Shown piece by piece: positions 57,789 through 64,000 of a stretch of 64,000 nt of DNA. Source of the DNA: Sweltsa coloradensis (taxonomy: Eukaryota; Arthropoda; Insecta; Plecoptera; Chloroperlidae). The position numbers were made by a program, and so were the translations under genes. The stretch is from the NCBI GenBank assembly GCA_024449915.1, contig JAMZAV010004500.1, forward strand, positions 27,119-91,118. Direction: 5' to 3'. Under the pieces are notes generated by a model. It was given only the letters and a program-made list of their open reading frames with translations. It was not told where the DNA came from and made no database searches. Numbering within the stretch: position 1 is the stretch's first letter; every line of letters begins with the position of its first letter.

Positions 57789-59485
57789 CAGTCAGGGTCA
57801 TAGGGTAAGGGAACTAGTTCTGGATCGGGGTTGAGTTGTGGGTCAAAATCTTTGGGCTTGTGTAAGTTCTACATGTAATGTACTAGTTGCACTGTCAGTA
57901 TATTTTTCTGATGAATTGATCCAAGGAGCATTGGAATTGCACACTGTCATCACCAGGTTGAGTCATTTGTCAACTTAAGTAGAAATAGTCAACAATGCTA
58001 TCAAAATGGTTGCCGTTTGCAACAGACGCAATTGATATACACATGCATTTATCATTGTAATATTTCATCAGTTATTAGCACAGCTTTCAAACTTTGTCAG
58101 AATTTTTATTATTAGTTTTGCTAAAAATTGACTATAATACCTAGGTTTACTGTACAACTACTCAAAGCACCCTTGCGGGTGTCTACAAATAAGAGGTTTT
58201 TTGTCCGTTTTTTTAGATCGTAACACCATGTTAAATGAATAGGACATATGCAGCAAGCCTAATAGTGTTTAAAAACCAAGTTAAAAGTAATTTAGGCACA
58301 CTTATTTTTAGAGCTTGTCTAAATGCAAATTTAAAAAAAAAAAAAGGATGGTTTGGTCTAGCCTAATTTTTTTAATATTTTTTTCAAAATTTTGAATTTG
58401 ATATAAATTTGTGTTTAGAATATTTGGCTTATAAAATTTATACTCAGGTGTTAGCTCTTGTCTTTGTCTTTAAATTTTGTATTGAAAAAAAAATTGTGGT
58501 TAGCATAATTGCTGCAAATAATTCACAATTACAATTTTGATCCACAACTAATCCGGGGACTGATTGTGGATCAATGCTGATACCGGGCGTCCAGAATCAA
58601 ATTTGTCAGGTGCGGCTGCATCACTACTTATGAAACTATCAATGAACCCCTGATATCAATTTGAAAAGTTTTAGGCTGATGATCCACAACTGATACCCAG
58701 GTATCAGTTCTGGATCAAAGCACTACTTTTTTAAATGGCTCATTTTAGTACCTTCGTAAACTTTTTAAAATTTTTTTCTTTTGCAAACATTGTCGACAAG
58801 TTAATCAATAAGAATATAGTATGTGGGAGTAACAAAAAAAAAATCCTGATACTCAAAATTGTAATATTGCTTAACCCGATCCAGAACTAGTTCCCTTACC
58901 CTATATAAATCAAGAGGTCTGAAAGATACCTCTTTCACACGACATCTTCGTGGTCAACTCTTGGTGCCATTTATTTATATTGCCCTGTGAACTACATTAT
59001 CGATCGATGGAAGTTCCCTAGACTATTTGATGTTATTAATATTATTTAGGAGGCTTTGAAAGACTCTTGGTCAACAAAATAGTCAATATCTAGAAGGCAG
59101 TCAGAAGAAAAATACAATTTTCTCAAAACAAAAGCATAAAACAAACTTTGGTGGTTTGCAAATAAGACTTGACAGCTAAGATAGAATTATTCAAAATTAA
59201 CTAGAAACTAAGGCAAATATAAGAACTAAGGAATAGTCTTAATGCTATGCCTAGGCCAAGGTATCGATATATAATGCTCTCTTTACGTTCCATGTTATAT
59301 TTCTTCTAGGCTTGATAGTTTCTCTGGTGAATAGAGAATTTTCCTTTGACATTATCAGCCATGTTTCTTATTTATGTCGACAATGCAGTCACAGGGCGAT
59401 ATAATAATGACACCAAGAGTTGACCACGAGATGTCGGTGAAATAGGTATCTTTCAGACCTCTTGATTTATATATGACCCTGACTG
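57789..59485. mobile_element. Tc1/mariner-like MITE, itself interrupted
   Basis: Termini are CAGTCAGGGTCATA (57789) and, read inward from 59485, CAGTCAGGGTCATATATAAA. TA precedes it (57787-57788); the other flank reads TC where TA would be expected. Inner matched blocks are AATCAAGAGGTCTGAAAG and CAACTCTTGGTG. The left palindrome arm (GGTACCAGAGGTATAAATTT near 53636) preserves the target without the insertion. Without the nested element the length is about 600 bp. Confidence 0.75.
57803..58901. mobile_element. TA-flanked TIR element with TTCTGGATC motifs
   Basis: Perfect 27-bp terminal inverted repeats start GGGTAAGGGAACTAGTTCTG at both ends. TA flanks at 57801-57802 and 58902-58903 are an exact duplication: the intact opposite terminus of the host MITE reads TCATATATAAATC, as expected of the empty site. 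Inside are related motifs GATCCACAACTAAT (58539), TTGTGGATCAAT (about 58565) and an imperfect palindrome at 58681-58716 joining GATCCACAACTGATACC to its inverted copy. No coding sequence. Confidence 0.85.
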
Positions 59486-59851
59486 TCCCCAATCGAAAGA
59501 CTACAAAGTAAAAAATAATTATTTTGATGTACATATTGTATTTAACACATATAAAATGCATTGAATATAAAGTTTATATTGTACATACACACTGACAATT
59601 TTATTGTGAAGAAATAAAACTAATTGCAGCCAAATCGGACAAACAGATTGTTAGATACATGCCGTTTCTTCTTCCGATGCGCGTGCATAAAACAACGGCC
59701 ATCTTTAAAGCGTCGCGACGCCAAAACGCTGAATCTAGATCATTAGCAACATTGAACTATTCTTCCTTGGGGTTTTGTGAATTGAATGACATATGTTGCT
59801 ACTTGCCCGCTTTCCGGAGAGTGGTTTTCACTCTAAATGAAGGACTATATG

Positions 59852-60005
59852 TCTGGCAATGGATTTTTAAGGCTTAATTATTGCAACCAATTGCGGATAT
59901 AAATATAAATGTACTTTAATAACATCCATGCAAAATTTGGTAATTACCAACCGTTTAACAGCAGAAATCATGAACACCTGAGTGCGCGCATTTGAGTTGG
60001 GCCAA
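59852..60005 (+). repeat. Dispersed repeat A, copy 2, right part
   Basis: It aligns with 33100-33230: TGGATTTTTAAGGC.. TTGCAACC-like text, then ATTACCAACCGTTTAACAGC, AGAAATCATGAACACCTGAG and TGCGCGCATTTGAGTTGGGC. It continues the repeat split at 53267. Confidence 0.6.
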
Positions 60006-60549
60006 GCTCGGCTCTTAACTCTTTAACGTATTTCCTTTGTTGTATAATATAATTATAGTTTTCCAATATGTTATGTTTTATAAATGTTTACATAAACTTA
60101 GAAAAAGGTAGGGTAGTGTTGTTTTTATAATAATACAAACTTTTACAAACATGTATAGGCTACAAATACTATCGAAGTTTTGAAATAACAGGGCAAAAAC
60201 ATGATTTCATCAACCTCATAGCCAAATATAAATTTAAAGCTACATACATGTGTCATACATCAAATTAAAGCTTGCAGCTTATTCTTTCAGAATCGCCAAA
60301 GTTCAATGGAATGGCATTTATATATTTTATAATATGACACAAGAAGTGCAATGATGTTCTGTTAAATTTTTTTTCTACATTTTACAATAGCATTGAAAGC
60401 CAAGGAAGTGATTAAAGAAAATTAGATTGCTGCAAAATGCATTCTAATTTGGTTCTACATATATGCACAAACTTATTACCAGCATACTATATATCCCATC
60501 ATATGCTATTAAAATATGGCAGGTCTGTATCTTTTTTGAAAATTGGATT
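60006..60549. other. Unassigned AT-rich sequence
   Basis: No gene or repeat end was recognised before the first GGTACGTCTGTTAC copy at 60550. Confidence 0.35.
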
Positions 60550-62219
60550 GGTACGTCTGTTACTAAAAGTTCCTAAAGTTCTTGTTCTGAGTGACTCAAC
60601 AGTTCAATAACTTCAAAAATTTGTTTTATAAGTTAAGTTATGGATGCGAATTTGAAGTAATTTTTTCAATTGTCTAACTTTATGATTAGTTGATAAATTG
60701 TGGTAACAGACTACTTGAACGGTAACAGACGTACCATGGTACGTCTGTTACCACTGTTATTTCTCATATCGGATATTATTGTTTAAATTCTTTGTCCATA
60801 AAGTTTGTAAAAATACCACTGGAGTGATAGGTCGAAAGTTTTCTTGTAAAAATTGCTTCCATCAGCATGTTTTAGGTAGACCTACAGTGTATGGTACATT
60901 ATTAATTATTTCAAATTTTCTAATTAAAGGGTAGGTATCCCAATATCAAAGATTATTCCACTGGAATTGAAGTGAAGTTGTCAAGATGTTGCACTAGAAG
61001 AATCTTAACACCTGGTAGATATTTAAATATCAGTGATGCACCAATAAGTAGATTTGTGCCTTTGTAACTGTCAAATTATCAGAAAATAACTTGTACGGTG
61101 GTACCTACACAACTGTTGGTAGCCAAAATTTTACAGATTATTTGGAAGCTAGAGTTGAGGTGAATTACATTTACTTGAGAATCATATACCATAATCATAG
61201 TAGGCCTACATATTTACAGTTGAGGAGCCAGTTTCATACACGGATATTGACACCATTGTAGAAATTCTCCCCCTCCCGTGATGGATAACAAAGTCATTGC
61301 TGTACTGCTTTAGAAATTCAATTTTACTGAATGATGGTAACAAAGTTTGATGTTTCATATCTAGGGATGTTAACTGATCAACGTAATGGAGCAGAATAAA
61401 TTTATGTTATGGTTTGACTAGGTAGCAAAGGAAATAGGCCTATATTAAAAAATGCAATTGTTATTCCTACAAGGTACGTCTGTGACCGCCTATTTCTTTA
61501 GATTAGACAATATTCCTTATAAATTCATATGAATGAGTGATTAGTATAAGTATGAGGTAGTCCTCTATCTTGTACCTATTTTGTATTCATGAGAAAGTTT
61601 GTTCTGTTGTATTCATTCAGCAATCACATACATTTACCAATTTCTAACGTAGGCCTACCGGTAATGTCTAACAGTTGTCAAAAAAAGAATATCTGGATGT
61701 AACTGGCCAACAATGAACAGAGAAATTATATTTGAAGATTTGATTAACTGTAACCACAAAAAGAAGCATGATCTATGATATTTAGTATAAAATACCAGTT
61801 TTAATTCAGACAAGGTACGTCTGTTACCATACTTGGTACGTCTGTTACCAGCCTACTTCTTGCATAGTAGTGCACATACTTAAAAATACACATGAAGTGA
61901 CTTGTGAATCTGATTAAGTACTATCTTGTAGCTATTTTGTATGAGAAGGTTTTTATTTTGCATGCAATATCACAGAGTTTTAATCATTTCTAACATACTG
62001 TAAAAACACGCGTCCATTAAAGTACTGTCTGTTACCGCTTGTTGCGAGCCCTGTCACGACAAAAGTTGATATCGTAGGCCTACAGTAAAAAAGTTTATAC
62101 CATAGAAAGCTCATCTTATTTCCTATTCATCCACATACTTACAATGTCTTTTTAATGAATGGATAACATATAATTGGTTTGTTAATACAAAAATGTTGTC
62201 CGAAGGTACGTCTGTTACC
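60550..62219. repeat. Region studded with GGTACGTCTGTTACC motifs
   Basis: Copies of the 15-bp motif: 60550-60564 (one mismatch), 60702-60714 (minus, shortened), 60721-60735 (minus) and 60738-60752 (plus) forming a perfect 32-bp palindrome, 61473-61487 (one mismatch), 61814-61828, 61835-61849, 62021-62036 (degenerate) and 62205-62219. The spread and mixed orientation resemble subterminal repeats of a DNA transposon. No coding sequence or certain ends. Confidence 0.85.
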
Positions 62220-62397
62220 CCTGTTTTGTCCCAACAGTGACAAGGACCAAACATTTCCCGTATTCAAATCTAGACAAGAAAAAGATTAGGCTACACATCA
62301 GCAATTTTATTTTTAAATAAACCCCTTCAATCCAATTGATTGATCATATTTCAAGCTTGTGTAATCACATCACAATCTTTGAACAACATCCGCGACA

Positions 62398-63036
62398 TGT
62401 AACATCCGTGACACGTAACATCCGTGACATGTAACATCCGTGACACTATTTCTCAGAAATGTTCAAAGCTATGAACACTTAAAACATAGCCAGCGGTTTA
62501 GCCGAGCTCGTTTAACCGGTTCCCACTCGAACACCGAAGTTAAGCAGAATCGGGCGTGGTCATGGTAGAGTGTGTGACCGCTCTACCCTGAAACTCACGT
62601 ATACCGCTGGTAAGAGCAGACGGAGGGTTCGAAAGCTAGTGTAACGGCTTCGTTCTCCTTGACGTCTGCTCGCAGTCCGGGTTAGTGGAGGAACCTATAT
62701 GACTGTCAAGTTACACCGTCCTGTCGGATGGACGTTTTTAAAAGCCGTTGGTCCCCTTGGTACTTTTCGAAAGGAGTAGGCTACGTGCCGGTACCGGGTT
62801 TCCCCTCCTCCCTTCTGTTCATACTTCATCCTCATCTATCACCACTCATCGTCTCGATTAGCCAAAGTGCATAAATATGAGACGTTAAGCAATATTCAAT
62901 CAATCAATCAATCAACTTAAAACAGGCATATTAAAGGTAGCCTCCAAGTACATGTCACATCACCAACTTGTAGCAAATATAAGAACTATTATGACACCAA
63001 AAACAACTTATTTGCTTTATTGTCACGGATGTTACA
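62398..63036. repeat. TGTAACATCCGTGAC array and partner copy
   Basis: Three copies in a row, 16 bp apart, at 62398-62412, 62414-62428 and 62430-62444 (minus orientation of GTCACGGATGTTACA), with a degenerate fourth just before. A further plus copy is at 63022-63036. The facing orientation suggests the two ends of one element of about 640 bp, later interrupted by a SINE (62487-62914). Confidence 0.7.
62487..62914 (+). mobile_element. 5S rRNA-derived SINE with 10-bp target duplication
   Basis: ACTTAAAACA flanks the insert at 62477-62486 and 62915-62924. The head (62489-62611) is 5S-like: ends AGCCAGCGGT and ACCGCTGGT pair as in 5S helix I, and ACACCGAAGTTAAGCAG (box A) and TCGGGCGTGGTCATGG match the internal promoter region. 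The body contains GTCGGATGGACG. The tail GATTAGCCAAAGTGCATAAA, TATGAGACGTTAAGC and (AATC)n is shared with the SINE at 32581-32928. It is a SINE3-type element transcribed from a type 1 RNA polymerase III promoter. Confidence 0.85.
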
Positions 63037-64000
63037 TCACAACATGATTACATATATTCATTAATAAATGGTGTGATATAGGCCTAATTACATAAAGACT
63101 TGAAATTCACAGTTTAGATTCTCCACACATAACCTTAACTTATGATACTGCTTAAAATGGAGGTACCAGCTTATTCTTTAGAATACCAGGCTGCCAACTT
63201 TTTGTAAAAAAAATCACCTTCCACTTACACCAACAAAAGCTATAATTTCAATGGCAATACAGACTAATATTTATTTTACAAAAAAAAACTACTTTTGGTT
63301 TCATAAAATTACATGCATCATCTTTCTAATGGTAAAAACATCTTTTTTTAAATTTAATTTTTTTGATTTTTTGTACTTTTCCCCTTTTGAGCCGGAGTGG
63401 CTGCTTTCTCTTTCAAAATGCACGAAAAAAAATCCCAAAGTTGGACAATTTTGAAAATTTTACAGTGTAATTTTAAGAAATAAAAAATCACCTTCCCTTG
63501 GTTTGATTTCCGCTAACCAAGGCACATTAATGTATAGGAATGATGAAGGAATTTTAATAAATTATTTTGAGAACCTTGGTTCGAACCCCGGATCAGTAGA
63601 TGCCTTCGAATACGATTCTGGACACTTTTTTACTGTTTGATTGTTCCTTTAAAATCGTAAAAAGCATAGTGCAAATTTTTTCTAAATTTCTCAGATGGTT
63701 TAAGGACCTAGATCGAACCTTTACGATATCGTGATACCAAACATGACCCATTTTGTAGCATTTGTATACTCGTTTGGACCGACCAAAATAGTCGTGCGTG
63801 TCCGTTTTTGGCTTCAAAAAATCATATTTTTGTTTTCTCACGGTTGCCGCGCCCAAGTAGGCTTTTCACCCGAACGCCGACGTACGGCGCGTTCGGAATC
63901 TTTCCGGGTAGGCCTACAAGCACCGTTAGGCTTTTAGGACCGTTACAATACTTTGGCAGGGCGACGATGAACATTTTTAAATGCGCGTAATTTTGAAAAA
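63037..64000. other. Unassigned end of window
   Basis: AT-rich to about 63560, then GC-richer towards 63850-63920. A T-arm-like GGTTCGAACCCC occurs at 63579 without other tRNA parts. No gene was recognised; open frames (63593-63856 minus, 63251-63454 plus) have no recognisable motif. Confidence 0.35.

Larger units (their letters stand above)
53268..59851. mobile_element. 6.6-kb long-inverted-repeat element around an orphan gene
   Basis: Outer arms match in inverted orientation: AGTCCTTCATTTA at 53268 against TAAATGAAGGACT near 59836-59849. Further matched blocks are CTCTCCGGAAAGCGGGCAAG, ACATATGTCATTCAATTCAC, GATCTAGATTCAGCGTTTTG and GACGCTTTAAAGATGGCC. Arms extend inward to about 54910 and 56600, where both contain Helentron-like sequence. 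The right arm carries a nested Tc1-like element (57789-59485), itself interrupted (57803-58901). The unpaired centre 54911-56585 holds a decayed gene of a transposon-associated orphan family. Repeat A flanks both sides. Confidence 0.72.

Noticed and set aside
62489..62611. Genuine 5S rRNA gene
   Set aside because: The 3' half (box C region) is altered, and the sequence continues into a SINE body and tail with target duplications.
63570..63600. tRNA T-arm-like GGTTCGAACCCC
   Set aside because: No A-box, anticodon arm or acceptor stem at the correct distances.

Overview
The window is animal nuclear DNA, and almost all of it is transposable elements at different stages of decay. Nothing bacterial is present: no operons, no rRNA operon, no CRISPR array. 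The only host gene I can support runs on the minus strand. It is SSNA1 (Sjogren syndrome nuclear antigen 1 / NA14), a small coiled-coil protein of centrioles and basal bodies. Two coding exons are recognisable: 47059-47258, and the terminal exon 28214-28318. They are separated by an intron of about 18.7 kb. The 5' exon was not found between 47259 and 64000 and may lie beyond the window. The many GTAGGCCTAC palindromes, BEL/Pao, hAT, Helentron-like and 5S-derived SINE elements suggest a marine invertebrate, perhaps a deuterostome, but the species cannot be named from the sequence.

Layout. 1-3550 is unassigned and mostly AT-rich. 3551-6855 is a large fold-back palindrome. 7247-14410 holds Helentron-like copies and two small hAT elements with exact 8-bp target duplications. 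Two large hAT elements follow back to back: 14531-19529, with transposase remnants and nested insertions, and 19600-24155. A TIR element lies at 24262-26627. SSNA1's last exon sits between two inverted tRNA-derived SINEs (27425-27885 and 30181-30570), next to a hAT copy with a broken transposase (28895-30093). The intron then contains SINEs, MITEs, an internally deleted BEL/Pao element with both LTRs and matching 5-bp target duplications (34887-38564), two dead LINEs on the minus strand (40990-42000 and 46012-47045) and several Helentron-like copies. Upstream of the SSNA1 exon are a 38-bp minisatellite, a three-level nest (49196-51080), a 6.6-kb palindrome around a decayed orphan gene of a transposon-associated type (53268-59851), and arrays of short motifs (60550-63036).

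Two structural themes stand out. First, a diverse Helentron-like non-autonomous family occurs more than ten times. Its 5' terminus co-varies with an inverted copy near the 3' end, while a short AACGC/GCGTT stem and a terminal CTAG stay constant. Second, at least three elements with different motifs share one architecture: 12-15-bp motifs, terminal or dispersed, plus an internal back-to-back palindrome of the same motif. Many insertions can be dated relative to each other because the other palindrome arm, or a paralogous repeat, preserves the empty site.
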